Part shown: piece after piece, positions 1 through 8,871 of the stretch
Numbering within the stretch: position 1 is the first letter of the stretch
Layout of the letters: each line of letters begins with the position of its first letter
NCBI GenBank assembly: GCA_014238285.1
Contig: JABABK010000027.1
Coordinates: 1 to 44,017 of the forward strand
Direction of reading: 5' to 3'
Source: Hellea sp.
GTDB lineage: Bacteria > Pseudomonadota > Alphaproteobacteria > Caulobacterales > Maricaulaceae
DNA: 44,017 nucleotides
Notes under the pieces: generated by a model
What the model saw: the letters and a program-made list of their open reading frames with translations, nothing else
What the model was told of the DNA's origin: nothing
Database searches by the model: none
Made by a program: the position numbers and the translations under genes

Positions 1-806
1 ACTCTGCAACCATATGGGAATCCTACGAAGTTGATGAAAACAAGTTTCTTATCAAAGTCCCCAACGGTTTACGTTTCTATGTGGAGGGCGGAGAAACCAT
101 CCGATATGAACGCCCTGACGATGTTACAGACCGGGATGTCCTCCTCTTCCTATTAGGCTCCGCATGGGGCGCTCTTTCCTATCAAAGACGTCTATTACCG
201 CTCCACGCCAGCGGCATCATCCATGAGGGCGATGTTTATTCATTTTCCGGTGTTTCCGGTGCGGGGAAGTCGACTTTATCAGCTGCCCTATCAAAAAAGG
301 GTCATCACTTTTTTTCAGATGATGTATTAATCATAGATCCAGCAGAACTTGGGACTAAAGCTCGGTGTTATGCGGGACAAAAAGATCTTAAATTATGGGC
401 CGACGCTCTGGAACTGACGGGCATTAAAGGCAAAAGTCTTGTCCGGTATTATGAAAATTTTGAGAAATATTATGCTGATCCCGAGCAGTATTCGGATCGG
501 ACAACAGGCGTCCTAAAAGAGATCTACTTACTGACCTCCCGAAATGAACGCCTTGATAAAGTGCCTTATTCGGTTGAACCCATAAAAGGTGCGATCGCTA
601 TTAAACGACTAAATAGCGTTATCTATAGATATTGGTATGGACGCGAAATTGTCGGGCAGCGTACAATGTTTGAATGGCTCGCTAAGCTGATGCAAAATAT
701 AGATTTATATGTCTATGATCGCCCAATCTGTAAAAAGAGATTCCCGGAAACAGTCGAATTTATGTCCAACCGCCTCCCCGTTCCCCATCCTTTCGAAACA
801 GAGTAA
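1..806 (+). CDS. HprK-like serine kinase, 5'-truncated by window edge (lasso-peptide K type)
   Basis: The frame is open from base 3, upstream of the GTG at 81, and the extra upstream residues read as the N-terminal beta domain of HprK-related kinases. The gene therefore starts outside the window. A Walker A loop (GVSGAGKST, bases 249-275) follows the LHAS segment that typically precedes it in HprK/PtsK-like P-loop kinases. Family members beside PqqD-like and B2 proteins phosphorylate RiPP precursors, for example the C-terminal Ser of paeninodin-type lasso peptides; that role is inferred here from the neighbours (sulfotransferase, PqqD-like, B2 protease, ABC exporter). The last 98 bases overlap the first possible start of the sulfotransferase frame. 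HPr kinase in a PTS cascade is less likely because no HPr or PTS gene is nearby. Confidence 0.82.
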   Translation, partial: SATIWESYEVDENKFLIKVPNGLRFYVEGGETIRYERPDDVTDRDVLLFLLGSAWGALSYQRRLLPLHASGIIHEGDVYSFSGVSGAGKSTLSAALSKKGHHFFSDDVLIIDPAELGTKARCYAGQKDLKLWADALELTGIKGKSLVRYYENFEKYYADPEQYSDRTTGVLKEIYLLTSRNERLDKVPYSVEPIKGAIAIKRLNSVIYRYWYGREIVGQRTMFEWLAKLMQNIDLYVYDRPICKKRFPETVEFMSNRLPVPHPFETE

Positions 807-1695
807 GCTAATTTCTACCAAAGCTATATCTTTACTCGCATCCTATCCTAAATCTGGAAACACTTGGACCCGGGTATTGCTGGCAAATTTCATGCAAGAT
901 GGTGATGCGCCTGTTGATATAAATGACATGGAGCTTAACTTGTCGATCTCCAGCGCCCGCCATAAATATGACGAGTTGGCTGGTCTAACATCATCTGATA
1001 TGACCCGTGATGAAATCGACGTCTTACGCCCTCAAGTTTACCAGCGCATGGCAGCTGAGGCTCAAAAAGAAAAACAGCGCCTCTTTTTGAAGGTCCACGA
1101 TGTCTACTATCTTAACAAAAAAGACCAACCGATCTTTCCAAAAAATGTCTGCCAAGGGGCTATATACTTACTACGCAATCCCCTGGATGTGGCCGTATCC
1201 TATACATTTCATAGAGGGCAAATTAAATTTGATAAAATGATCAAACATATGGCTGACCCTGCCGCCTATATGGCCGGCGAAGGATATATACAGCTTCACC
1301 AGCGCCTTATGACGTGGTCATCTCATGTGGAGAGCTGGACAACCCAAACTGAAATTCCGACTATGGTTGTGCGTTATGAAGACCTGAAATCCGATACGAT
1401 TAAAACATTTTCCAACATAGTTGAGTTTCTAGGTTTGGACGATGCAGGAAACGAAAGCCGTATTGAAAAAGCTGTCGCCTTTTCCAAATTTGATAAGCTG
1501 CAAAAAAATGAAGCCGAAAAAGGCTTTGGTGAACGTGTCGCCGGGGTCAAGAATTTCTTTAGATCTGGAACGACGGGGGATTGGAAAAACCATCTCAGCA
1601 AAGCCCAAGTTGCTTCTTTAATAGATACGCATAAACTGGTAATGCAAAAGTTCGGCTATTCAACCGAACCTGAATGGGAGTCCTTAAATGGGTGA
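709..1695 (+). CDS. sulfotransferase (Sulfotransfer_1 fold) in the RiPP cluster
   Basis: This is a PAPS-dependent sulfotransferase. The 5'-phosphosulfate loop SYPKSGNTW lies near the N-terminus, and a 3'-phosphate-binding segment (YLLRNPLDVAVSY) follows in the middle. The C-terminal GxxGDWKNH segment, which closes over PAPS in this family, is also present. The substrate is unknown. Its position between a peptide kinase and the RRE protein suggests it modifies the peptide product or an attached group. The start is doubtful. ATG 709 or 715 would overlap the kinase by about 95 bases and add a low-complexity leader. No ATG, GTG or TTG lies between 715 and the conserved core, but an in-frame ATT at 811, just after an AGAGTAAG purine run, would give MSTKAISLLASYPKSG, a normal family N-terminus. 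The 3' end overlaps the next gene by 8 bases. Confidence 0.88.
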   Translation: MSMIAQSVKRDSRKQSNLCPTASPFPILSKQSKLISTKAISLLASYPKSGNTWTRVLLANFMQDGDAPVDINDMELNLSISSARHKYDELAGLTSSDMTRDEIDVLRPQVYQRMAAEAQKEKQRLFLKVHDVYYLNKKDQPIFPKNVCQGAIYLLRNPLDVAVSYTFHRGQIKFDKMIKHMADPAAYMAGEGYIQLHQRLMTWSSHVESWTTQTEIPTMVVRYEDLKSDTIKTFSNIVEFLGLDDAGNESRIEKAVAFSKFDKLQKNEAEKGFGERVAGVKNFFRSGTTGDWKNHLSKAQVASLIDTHKLVMQKFGYSTEPEWESLNG

Positions 1696-1966
1696 TGCAT
1701 CAAACTTACGGCCTCAAAAAACCGATCAATTTGTCGAGACTGAAGTCGACGGCGACCGTGTTTTGATGCAAATTGAGAATGGCTATTTCTTTACCCTTAA
1801 CGAAACCGCAGAAGCTATTTGGACGCGGATTGACGGACAATTAAGCCTATCCGAAATCATTGAAGCTGTGGCAACCAAATTCAGTATCACAGTTGATGCC
1901 TGCCAGGCGCATATCACGGAATTTGTGCAAGAACTTGCCGACAATGAGCTTGTGAGCTTTGTTTGA
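1688..1966 (+). CDS. PqqD-like RiPP recognition element protein (lasso B1 type)
   Basis: A 92-residue PqqD-family protein with a winged-helix RiPP recognition element. Visible signatures are a beta hairpin ending in GYFFTLNETAEAIW (residues about 32-45), then LSLSEIIEAVATKF and a C-terminal helix with LADNELV. These proteins bind the leader peptide and deliver it to the processing enzymes. The ATG overlaps the sulfotransferase stop by 8 bases, and the stop overlaps the following B2 gene by 8 bases, so the genes are translationally coupled. A discrete PqqD-like protein beside an HprK-like kinase and a B2 protease is the split B1/B2 arrangement of lasso-peptide clusters. HPr-rel-A-type PqqD proteins of unknown function are an alternative assignment. 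Confidence 0.88.
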   Translation: MGDASNLRPQKTDQFVETEVDGDRVLMQIENGYFFTLNETAEAIWTRIDGQLSLSEIIEAVATKFSITVDACQAHITEFVQELADNELVSFV

Positions 1967-2444
1967 TCGCCTCGTAACTCTAACAGCCCTGCCCTGGAGC
2001 GAAAAAGCTCTAGTCGTCGAATCCTTATGGGAATTAGCGTTCGCACGCGGCCTCATAAAAACGGGACTTTTTAAAAAGTGGAAAAAACGGCTCGGCAAAG
2101 CAACGGCGACGCCAGATGGGTGTGATCCACCTCAGCCTGTAGACGCGCAAATAGAAGCGGCTGCTGACGCCATGGGCCGCGTCATTCGTAAAGTTGCGCG
2201 CAACGCCCCTTTTAAAGCCAATTGCCTGCCGCAAGCCAGCGCCGCTCAAATCATGTTAAAACGCCGAGGAATCATTGATGGTAAGCTTTTCATCGGTGGT
2301 CGCAAGGGCACTAAGGATGATCCACTGGACCTTCACGCCTGGCTCTATGTCGGGCAAATCTGCGTCACAGGCAATGATGGGCCCGGCGATTTAACAAGTT
2401 TCAAACCTTTGATCCGTTATGACCTAAATACTGGCGAGGGTTAG
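1959..2444 (+). CDS. lasso-peptide B2-type leader protease (transglutaminase-like)
   Basis: A 161-residue transglutaminase-core protein resembling lasso peptide biosynthesis B2. The N-terminus (LPWSEKALVVESLWELAFARGLI) is the usual helical stretch. Cys89 in NCLPQASAAQ is the expected nucleophile and His126 in DLHAWLYVG is the expected general base. The family cuts the leader from the precursor while the B1 (RRE) protein holds it. The start is TTG 1959, overlapping the PqqD-like stop by 8 bases; no better start exists in frame. The motif CLPQ replaces the CLxRS seen in many B2 proteins, so it belongs to a divergent branch. Without a lasso cyclase in the window, another RRE-dependent peptide class remains possible. 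Confidence 0.82.
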   Translation: MFDRLVTLTALPWSEKALVVESLWELAFARGLIKTGLFKKWKKRLGKATATPDGCDPPQPVDAQIEAAADAMGRVIRKVARNAPFKANCLPQASAAQIMLKRRGIIDGKLFIGGRKGTKDDPLDLHAWLYVGQICVTGNDGPGDLTSFKPLIRYDLNTGEG

Positions 2445-2448
2445 GCCA

Positions 2449-4278
2449 ATGCCAACCCCAACCATAGATATTGAAAAACTATCTGTCTTGCAGAGCTTTC
2501 GCGCCTTGGCGAAAAGCATATTAGGCTTTGAACGGCGACGACTGCCGCGCTTGACGGTCCTCATGGTCCTTGCAAGCTTATTGGAAGGCCTTGGGCTCGT
2601 CCTGATTTTTCCTTTAGCGAGTTTGATCTTCGAGGACTTACCAACAGCCCATCCACTCCTGAGCTCGACGACAAAAGCCCTGAGCGATATAGGTCTTGAA
2701 ACGACCCCTGAGCGATTATGGTTTTTCTCCGCCGTATATATTTTAATAATTTTAGCCCGTGCCTGGATATTGCTCCTGCGTGACGCGGAACTGGTCGATC
2801 ATAAAAACGGATTCATCAATAATGAGCGCAAGCTGCTTTATCGTGTTCTCGCCCATGCGCCCTGGCCCATAATTTCCAAACTGGACCGCGCCGACATCTT
2901 AAATACCCTAACCTATGATCTCTCCCGCGCGGGAACTTGTGTGCACTTTTTCTTCAACGGTGTAATGCAGTGCGTTCAGATTGCTATTTTCTTGATTGTC
3001 TCGGCACTGATTAGCCCTGCACTGACTCTAGCGTTTATAGCCCTTGGCGCAGTGGTTGGCGTCACAGCTGGCTTTTGGCTTAAACAAAGTCAAAAACTTG
3101 GCCGAGAGGAAACCATAGCCAGCCACGCCGTGATGTTTGAAACCAATGTCTTTCTCGCCGGATTAAAAACTGCTCAAGTCTACGGTGCAGAGATAGCTTT
3201 TCTAGACCGTTTTGATACCGCCATCAATAACGCGGCCAAGATCGATTTGACATTTGTTTTACAACAAGGGCGGCTTCGGCGCGGCCTTGAGATTTTAATG
3301 GCCATCGCTCTGCTCAGCCTGTTCCTCATTGGTTATTTGGGACTCCATGTTTCGGCGCCGGCTCTATTGGCCATTGCCGCCATATTAATGCGCTTAGCCC
3401 CTCAACTATTGTCCTTCATGAACGGTATGCAATTCGTCGCCAATTCCGCGCCTGCCTTTATTAGGGCTCAACACATCCGTTCCGACATAGCTTTGCAATC
3501 GGATGAATATGTCAATAAAGCTGCCCTCGAAGCCACAAAATCAACTAAAAAATTAACAGGCGTCGATCAGACCATCGAACCGGCATCCATCACTTTCAAT
3601 GATATTTCAGTCTCGGTTTCTGACCCATCAGGGCCGAAAACCCTGCTGACGATTAATGCCCTAACGCTCCCTCCAAAAGGGTTAGTGCTTATTGACGGGC
3701 CATCGGGTGCGGGTAAATCAACCTTTGCCGAAACCCTATGCGGACTAAGAGAACCCAGCAGCGGAACTATTAAAATCGGTGATCGTTTCATCAATGCTAG
3801 CAATCGCGGAAAGTGGCAGTCCATGTTGGCGCTGCTACCGCAAGAGCCATTTTTATTTCACGGTAGTGTCCGTGATAATTTAGGTTGGCCTCAAGCACCG
3901 GTAGAAGATAATTTGGCATGGACAAGTTTGAAAACGGCCAATGCCTTTGACTTGGTCAAAGACTTACCTTTAGGCCTTGATGAGCATCTCAGAGAAGGCG
4001 GGTCTCGGTTATCCAGCGGCGAACGACAGAGGCTTTGCTTGGCCCGAACCTTTTTAAGGGAAGCCTGGATTTATGTTTTAGATGAACCTACATCTAACCT
4101 TGATGGCGGCAGTGAACAGATCATCATGCAAAATCTTCTAGCATACGCCAAAACAAAATTAGTAATTTTGATCAGCCATAATCCAAGTCTTCAAACTCAA
4201 GCGGATATGGTCATTAGTTTTAATGACGGTCGTATCACAAGAATCAAAGACTCTAACGCTACGCGCTCAAGCTCTTAA
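2449..4278 (+). CDS. ABC transporter, fused permease-ATPase (peptide exporter, lasso D type)
   Basis: This is a half-transporter of 609 residues: five to six membrane segments in residues about 35-330, then an ATPase domain. Walker A is GPSGAGKST (residues 417-425), the signature is LSSGERQR (about 521), Walker B runs into DEPTSNLD (about 545), and the switch histidine is in ISHN (about 575). No N-terminal C39 peptidase is present, which fits leader removal by the separate B2 protease. It would act as a homodimer in the inner membrane to export the mature peptide. It starts 4 bases after the B2 stop and its stop is 1 base before the next ATG. A lipid or glycan exporter cannot be excluded, but the operon position favours peptide export. 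Confidence 0.85.
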   Translation: MPTPTIDIEKLSVLQSFRALAKSILGFERRRLPRLTVLMVLASLLEGLGLVLIFPLASLIFEDLPTAHPLLSSTTKALSDIGLETTPERLWFFSAVYILIILARAWILLLRDAELVDHKNGFINNERKLLYRVLAHAPWPIISKLDRADILNTLTYDLSRAGTCVHFFFNGVMQCVQIAIFLIVSALISPALTLAFIALGAVVGVTAGFWLKQSQKLGREETIASHAVMFETNVFLAGLKTAQVYGAEIAFLDRFDTAINNAAKIDLTFVLQQGRLRRGLEILMAIALLSLFLIGYLGLHVSAPALLAIAAILMRLAPQLLSFMNGMQFVANSAPAFIRAQHIRSDIALQSDEYVNKAALEATKSTKKLTGVDQTIEPASITFNDISVSVSDPSGPKTLLTINALTLPPKGLVLIDGPSGAGKSTFAETLCGLREPSSGTIKIGDRFINASNRGKWQSMLALLPQEPFLFHGSVRDNLGWPQAPVEDNLAWTSLKTANAFDLVKDLPLGLDEHLREGGSRLSSGERQRLCLARTFLREAWIYVLDEPTSNLDGGSEQIIMQNLLAYAKTKLVILISHNPSLQTQADMVISFNDGRITRIKDSNATRSSS

Positions 4279-4279
4279 C

Positions 4280-5488
4280 ATGAACTTCGAAGAGACTTTT
4301 TACAAATTATCGACCCTTGGATGGCCTTGGCACCCGAATTCATCTGAATTCCTTAAAGGCAATGACATGAGGAAACGATCCCGCGCCGCTAGGCTTTCAC
4401 GGTTTTCTGCACCACAAAGGTATGCTCTGCAAATCATTAGCACTATATTATGGCCCTTTGGGGCTCTGCATGAAAGTCTGTGGGTCTCACGTTTGCATGA
4501 TACGAATGTCAGAGAAGGAAAGCTGGTTGTATCAGGTTATAGCTGGGCTAGTGCTTTCAAGGCAGCCATAAAATATAATATTCCGCCTCGTGAATATTAT
4601 ATCTACCAATTATGCGCCGCGGATCGCGCTCAGGATCGAAACGCTTACATTTATCATCACGAGCGGCTTGGATTAATGCTGAGTTTGAACAGATATGTTT
4701 ACACGAAGGATGACGACCCTATTCAGGACAAATTGGCGTTTTCAAAATTTTGTGATAGAAATTCAGTGCCGCACCCGATCACGCTTTGGCATTGTGCTAG
4801 TGCCTCCACACCAGACTTACTAAGCGAAACTGATTTATGGGTTAAGCCCCAATACGGCTCTCAAGGCCGTGAAAACATTCCAATAAAATTTGTCCACCAC
4901 AAGCAATATTTGTTTGGCGAAAAAACCCTCAACCCCGATGAATTAATCAGAGAGCTCAGTGATTTATCTAGGGTGAACCCGGTAATATTACAGCCTCTAT
5001 TGAAAAATCATAAGATGTTTTCGAACCTTACGAATGGCGGCATCGTGGTTGTGAGATTGGTAAGCGGGAAAGAAAAAAACGGCGATGTCACGCCCATAGC
5101 CGCCACTATACAGTTCCCTACTGGAGCAGAGATGACCGCCCATAGCGGCATAATCGCAACTGTGAATTTGCAAAGTGGCCAGATGACCAACTTTCGCAGC
5201 CCTCAGCCTATTTATAGCCCTGTAACTCAGCATCCGGATACGGGCCAAATATTTCCAGATATGCCAATACCTGACTGGAACCTGCTCCTTGAGCTTACAA
5301 CGAAACTCCACAAAGCTCTTAAAGGCTATGTATTCATTGGCTGGGATATTGCCATAACGCCAGATGGTCCAGTATTCCTTGAAGGGAACTCCAGCTGGAA
5401 CGCGCAGCAACATCAGGAAAGCGCTCCGAAGCCAGCCCCGCTTGGACGAACGGCCCTATTGGGCATCGCGCAAAGTTATTGGATCTGA
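4280..5488 (+). CDS. sugar-transfer associated ATP-grasp protein
   Basis: A 402-residue protein of the ATP-grasp family named for association with sugar transfer (PF14397 type). Visible ATP-grasp elements are DKLAFSKFCDRNSVPHP, the WVKPQYGSQGRE nucleotide lysine loop, ILQPLL, and the metal-binding end IGWDIAITPDGPVFLEGNSSW. ATP-grasp enzymes join a carboxylate to an amine or thiol through an acyl phosphate; the substrate here is unknown. The ATG at 4280 is chosen because it lies 1 base after the exporter stop (TAACATG); the frame is open back to 4223, but that would overlap the exporter. It is the last gene of the plus-strand RiPP operon and ends 2 bases from the convergent nucleotidyltransferase. 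It could act on the peptide or on a glycan made by the genes to the right. Confidence 0.8.
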   Translation: MNFEETFYKLSTLGWPWHPNSSEFLKGNDMRKRSRAARLSRFSAPQRYALQIISTILWPFGALHESLWVSRLHDTNVREGKLVVSGYSWASAFKAAIKYNIPPREYYIYQLCAADRAQDRNAYIYHHERLGLMLSLNRYVYTKDDDPIQDKLAFSKFCDRNSVPHPITLWHCASASTPDLLSETDLWVKPQYGSQGRENIPIKFVHHKQYLFGEKTLNPDELIRELSDLSRVNPVILQPLLKNHKMFSNLTNGGIVVVRLVSGKEKNGDVTPIAATIQFPTGAEMTAHSGIIATVNLQSGQMTNFRSPQPIYSPVTQHPDTGQIFPDMPIPDWNLLLELTTKLHKALKGYVFIGWDIAITPDGPVFLEGNSSWNAQQHQESAPKPAPLGRTALLGIAQSYWI

Positions 5489-5490
5489 GC

Positions 5491-6717
5491 TTATTTTGGT
5501 TTGAGTATCGTCATCACAGCTTTTAAAACCTCAACAATAATGCGGACTAACCTTACGGGATAATACAAAAATGAAACTGGTCCTGGTAATTTGATCCAAT
5601 TCCAATCATCCGGTCCGGGCGTCAAATGTGCCAAAATAGTCCGCAGACGCCCTACTACACCGTATTGTAGCCCAGCATTGCGCCATTCCATCGAGACTTC
5701 ATCCAAAACATTATCATTCTTTGGGGCGTTGGAATAACGACGTTTCAATATTCGCTCGGCCCGTTTTTTCAAGGAAGGGTTGCCTTGCATTATCTCGGAA
5801 ATTGAAGGAGGTATGGGCGATCTAAAGACTCTATGAGCCATGAATACACTCAAAGCTATAACCTGTTCCAAACCTCGAGCTTTGGCCAGAGACATTGCTT
5901 CCGTCCAATCAAAATGCGGGTTTTGTGCAATGGCTGCAATGTCTAAAAGCCAATGCAATCGTTTCCATTCATGCTTACATCCATGAACACATAAAAATAG
6001 AGCCTCATGAACAGGGCTGAGGCTCAGAGTCTCCTCTCCGGCAATGATAATCTGAACTGCGGCCTCCCAAAGCTCTTGAGTGCTGAAAGGAAATTCATGT
6101 CGATAACGGCCGGGGCGCCAATGCAATTCGATTAAAACCGTATCCCTCTCGGAATGTCTAAATCCGATATTACTGCCCCAGTTTTGAAGACGATCAATAT
6201 CTTTATCCGTGAAGTCAGACTTTAGGACGGGCTTTGATTGAACATATCCAAGGCTTTCCAGCAATCGTACAGCACGGCCTGTATCTTCGGGCCGTGTCAT
6301 CATATCAATATCGTAAAGAACACGCCTATACGGGTCTTGATATAGCCGGGTCGCCGTCGCCGGACCTTTAATTGGCATGATATCAATACCGGCTTTTAAA
6401 AAGGCCTCTAAAATCGTTCGCAACTCTGAAACTTGTTCCTTGGTATATTGCTCGGCATAAACGGCTTTACGGACGAGTTGCAGCCGAAACGTTTTCGGTA
6501 AGTTCCGTTTTTTCAAAACATTTAAATTTCTCGCTGCATGAACACTTAATCGGTGAAATCGCAATAATTCAAATATGATTTGATCATCATAGTCCGTGTC
6601 TAAAAGGACAGATGCCTCATCAATATCGATTTGCATAAAAGGATATCTCGCGAGCGTAGAAACGATATCCAGTTCACGGGGCGCAGACCAGTCAGCGCCT
6701 ATGTCTGCTTGTTTCAC
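5491..6717 (-). CDS. NTP_transf_5-family nucleotidyltransferase
   Basis: A 408-residue protein of the uncharacterised nucleotidyltransferase family PF14907. The core reads IKGPATATRLYQDPYRR followed by VLYDIDMM, giving the acidic DxD pair of the nucleotidyltransferase fold. LIELHWRPG and LCVHGCKHEWKRLHWLLDI are further family landmarks. Members occur in lasso-peptide and exopolysaccharide clusters, and biochemical roles are poorly known. The start is GTG at 6717, preceded by a GAGG ribosome site about 6-7 bases upstream. It is convergent with the ATP-grasp gene and divergent from the GT2 gene, with about 100 bases between the two starts. Linkage to the RiPP operon is inferred from position. 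Confidence 0.82.
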   Translation of the reverse strand: MKQADIGADWSAPRELDIVSTLARYPFMQIDIDEASVLLDTDYDDQIIFELLRFHRLSVHAARNLNVLKKRNLPKTFRLQLVRKAVYAEQYTKEQVSELRTILEAFLKAGIDIMPIKGPATATRLYQDPYRRVLYDIDMMTRPEDTGRAVRLLESLGYVQSKPVLKSDFTDKDIDRLQNWGSNIGFRHSERDTVLIELHWRPGRYRHEFPFSTQELWEAAVQIIIAGEETLSLSPVHEALFLCVHGCKHEWKRLHWLLDIAAIAQNPHFDWTEAMSLAKARGLEQVIALSVFMAHRVFRSPIPPSISEIMQGNPSLKKRAERILKRRYSNAPKNDNVLDEVSMEWRNAGLQYGVVGRLRTILAHLTPGPDDWNWIKLPGPVSFLYYPVRLVRIIVEVLKAVMTILKPK

Positions 6718-6813
6718 GTCGACCTCGCTACGTCATTACTGTGATCGTCAAAATACTTTTAATGGCTAGCCCAGAGCGCCGTCAATTGATATTAAAACTT
6801 GCAAGCGACCTTT

Positions 6814-6827
6814 AGGAGGGGTGCATC
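6814..6827 (+). promoter_or_regulatory. strong ribosome binding site pointing at an ATC start codon
   Basis: AGGAGG at 6814-6819 is a near-perfect anti-16S match, the best in this part of the window. Five bases downstream is ATC 6825, which opens the reading frame of the GT2 gene as (M)VKLIIQIPCLNE, the conserved N-terminal strand of this family. The frame has a TAG at 6813 and no ATG, GTG or TTG until TTG 6855, which would delete that strand. GTG 6821 is out of frame and stops after 13 codons. Confidence 0.6.
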
Positions 6828-7787
6828 GTCAAACTTATAATTCAGATTCCCTGCTTGAATGAACAAGATACTCTTGGCTCAACTCTGGACGCGCTGCCGA
6901 CGCAGATAGACGGTATTGATATTATCGAACGGCTTATCATTGATGATGGAAGCTCCGATGATACTGTCAAACGCGCCAAAGAACTTGGCGTTGAGCACAT
7001 TATCTCTCACGGACGCAATCAAGGACTAGCATCAGCCTTTACCACAGGTTTGCGTTACGCCATTTCCAAAGGCGCCGATATTATTGTCAACACGGATGGC
7101 GATAATCAATATAACGGTGAAGACCTACCTTTATTAATCGAACCCATTCTTTCGGGCCGAGCTGAACTCGTTGTGGGGCAAAGACCCATCGCAAATAGTC
7201 GGCACTTTTCTTTTTTTAAAAAGGTTTTGCAAAAAATGGGGAGCTGGTTTGTCGGCATGATGAGCGGCGCCGTTATTCCTGACGCGCCTAGTGGATTTAG
7301 GGCTATGACCCGAGATACCGCCCTACGTTTGAATTTATTTTCTAAATATACATATACCCTTGAAATGCTCATTCAAGCTGGCCGTTCCGGGATTGCCATG
7401 GAGTTTGTGCCTATTCGCACAAACCCGCCAACACGCCCCTCTCGCCTTATGAGCAATATGTTCACCTACATCATCCGCTCAATCGTCACCGTTGTTCGTA
7501 TTTTTATCGTTTACCGCCCATTCCGGTTTTTTGCCATAGTCGGCACCCTTCCCTTTAGCATAGGCATGTTTTTATCCTTAAGGTGGCTATATTTTCAATA
7601 TGCTGATATTGGCGGCGACCATATTCAAAGCCTCATTTTGGCGGCAATACTTTTCATCACGGCTATGCTTTGCTGGGCGCTTGGTGTGATCGGCGATCTT
7701 CTGTCTATCAACCGCACAATTCTGCAAGAAGTGCAGTTTAAATTGCGCCGCGATGATCTTAACCGTCATAGTAAATCCCAAGACTAA
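6825..7787 (+). CDS. glycosyltransferase family 2, DPM1-like with C-terminal membrane segments
   Basis: A GT-A fold glycosyltransferase. The N-terminus KLIIQIPCLNEQDTL and the acidic pair in IIDDGSSDDT bind nucleotide-sugar, and NTDGDNQYNGEDLP carries the metal-binding DGD. The C-terminus has two hydrophobic segments (around FFAIVGTLPFSIGMFLSL and LILAAILFITAMLCWALG), so it is anchored in the inner membrane. It probably moves a sugar from a nucleotide donor onto a lipid carrier or a growing glycan. I start it at ATC 6825 because of the ideal ribosome site and the conserved N-terminus. A conventional call would be TTG 6855, giving 310 residues with a missing first strand. It ends 1 base before the next gene. 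Confidence 0.85.
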   Translation: MVKLIIQIPCLNEQDTLGSTLDALPTQIDGIDIIERLIIDDGSSDDTVKRAKELGVEHIISHGRNQGLASAFTTGLRYAISKGADIIVNTDGDNQYNGEDLPLLIEPILSGRAELVVGQRPIANSRHFSFFKKVLQKMGSWFVGMMSGAVIPDAPSGFRAMTRDTALRLNLFSKYTYTLEMLIQAGRSGIAMEFVPIRTNPPTRPSRLMSNMFTYIIRSIVTVVRIFIVYRPFRFFAIVGTLPFSIGMFLSLRWLYFQYADIGGDHIQSLILAAILFITAMLCWALGVIGDLLSINRTILQEVQFKLRRDDLNRHSKSQD

Positions 7788-7788
7788 T

Positions 7789-8862
7789 ATGCCGAAGCAA
7801 GCCTTACCGCCTGTTCTGTTCATAACCCGAAAATGGCCGCCTGCTATTGGCGGCATGGAGCGTTATAGTGAAGAGTTTGCAAAAGCGGCTGCTGAGTTTT
7901 CTGACCTCACCGTTCATAAGCTCAACGGACAAAATTCCGGCGCAGCGCCATCAATGTTTCAAATCATCAAGTTTGGAGTTTTCACGGCTTACAAATTGAT
8001 CTTTAGCCGCAAACAGTTTGACAACATCCACGGCGGAGACCTTGCCGTTTGGCCCCTGATTTGGATCGCCCAATTAAGACAGTCTTCAACAAAGACATCA
8101 ATCTCTGTCCACGGTACAGATATCGCCTATGCCTTTCGCAGCACATTTAAGGCCCGTCTTTATAGAGCTTATTTAAAATGGGCTATATTGTGCCTGGGTA
8201 ACACTAGGATCATTGCCAATTCAAAAGCGAGTGCCGATTTGGTGAAGCAACTGGGTTTTAATAAATCAGTTAATATTGTTCCGCTGCGTAACGCGCCGGA
8301 CATAAAACACTGCATGAATCCAGACGAAACAGTGAGTTCGCCATACATCCTTTTTGTTGGTCGTCTGATTAAACGAAAGGGGTGCGGATGGTTTATTCAA
8401 CATGTCCTGCCCCGCTTGCCAAAAACCATGAGTTTAAGAGTTGCAGGCACCATCATCGATGACAGCGAAGGCGCGGCATTAGAAAACCCAAGAGTAACGT
8501 ATCTAGGCCCGGTATTTGGGGAGAAGCTTGCAAAACTACGCCGGCAAGCTGATGTAGTGATCGTTCCCAATATAGACCTAGGTCCAGAGAGCTTTGAAGG
8601 CTTTGGCCTCACCGCTGTCGAAGGTGCTTGTGATCACGGTGTGGTTTTGGCGGCAAATGTCTTTGGTCTCAAGGACGCCGTCATTCCAGATATCACTGGG
8701 TTTCTTGTACCGCCCGGCAACGCCCAGGCCTGGGTAGAAAAAATCAATATTGTTCAATCTTGGTCGGCTCGCCAACGAAAACAGTTTATTCAAAACTCCA
8801 TAAAAACGCTTCAAGCGGAACCCAGCTGGGTGGATATTGTGCGCACAACACTCGATATTTGA
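7789..8862 (+). CDS. glycosyltransferase family 4
   Basis: A GT-B fold retaining glycosyltransferase of about 357 residues. The N-terminal domain begins with LPPVLFITRKWPPAIGGMERY, the usual glycine-rich acceptor loop. The C-terminal donor domain has ILFVGRLIKRKGCGWFI and the ESFEGFGLTAVEGACD segment, which is the E-x7-E region with the second Glu. ATG 7789 is preferred because it follows the GT2 stop by 1 base (TAATATG); the frame is open back to 7753 inside the GT2 gene. Together with the GT2 gene it forms a two-gene operon, convergent with the epimerase gene. It likely adds a sugar to a surface polysaccharide; donor and acceptor are unknown. Confidence 0.88.
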   Translation: MPKQALPPVLFITRKWPPAIGGMERYSEEFAKAAAEFSDLTVHKLNGQNSGAAPSMFQIIKFGVFTAYKLIFSRKQFDNIHGGDLAVWPLIWIAQLRQSSTKTSISVHGTDIAYAFRSTFKARLYRAYLKWAILCLGNTRIIANSKASADLVKQLGFNKSVNIVPLRNAPDIKHCMNPDETVSSPYILFVGRLIKRKGCGWFIQHVLPRLPKTMSLRVAGTIIDDSEGAALENPRVTYLGPVFGEKLAKLRRQADVVIVPNIDLGPESFEGFGLTAVEGACDHGVVLAANVFGLKDAVIPDITGFLVPPGNAQAWVEKINIVQSWSARQRKQFIQNSIKTLQAEPSWVDIVRTTLDI

Positions 8863-8871
8863 TAGATGCGC

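Noticed and set aside
4997-5413. 138-codon antisense open frame inside the ATP-grasp gene
   Set aside because: It lies wholly opposite a well-supported enzyme, with no recognisable protein features.
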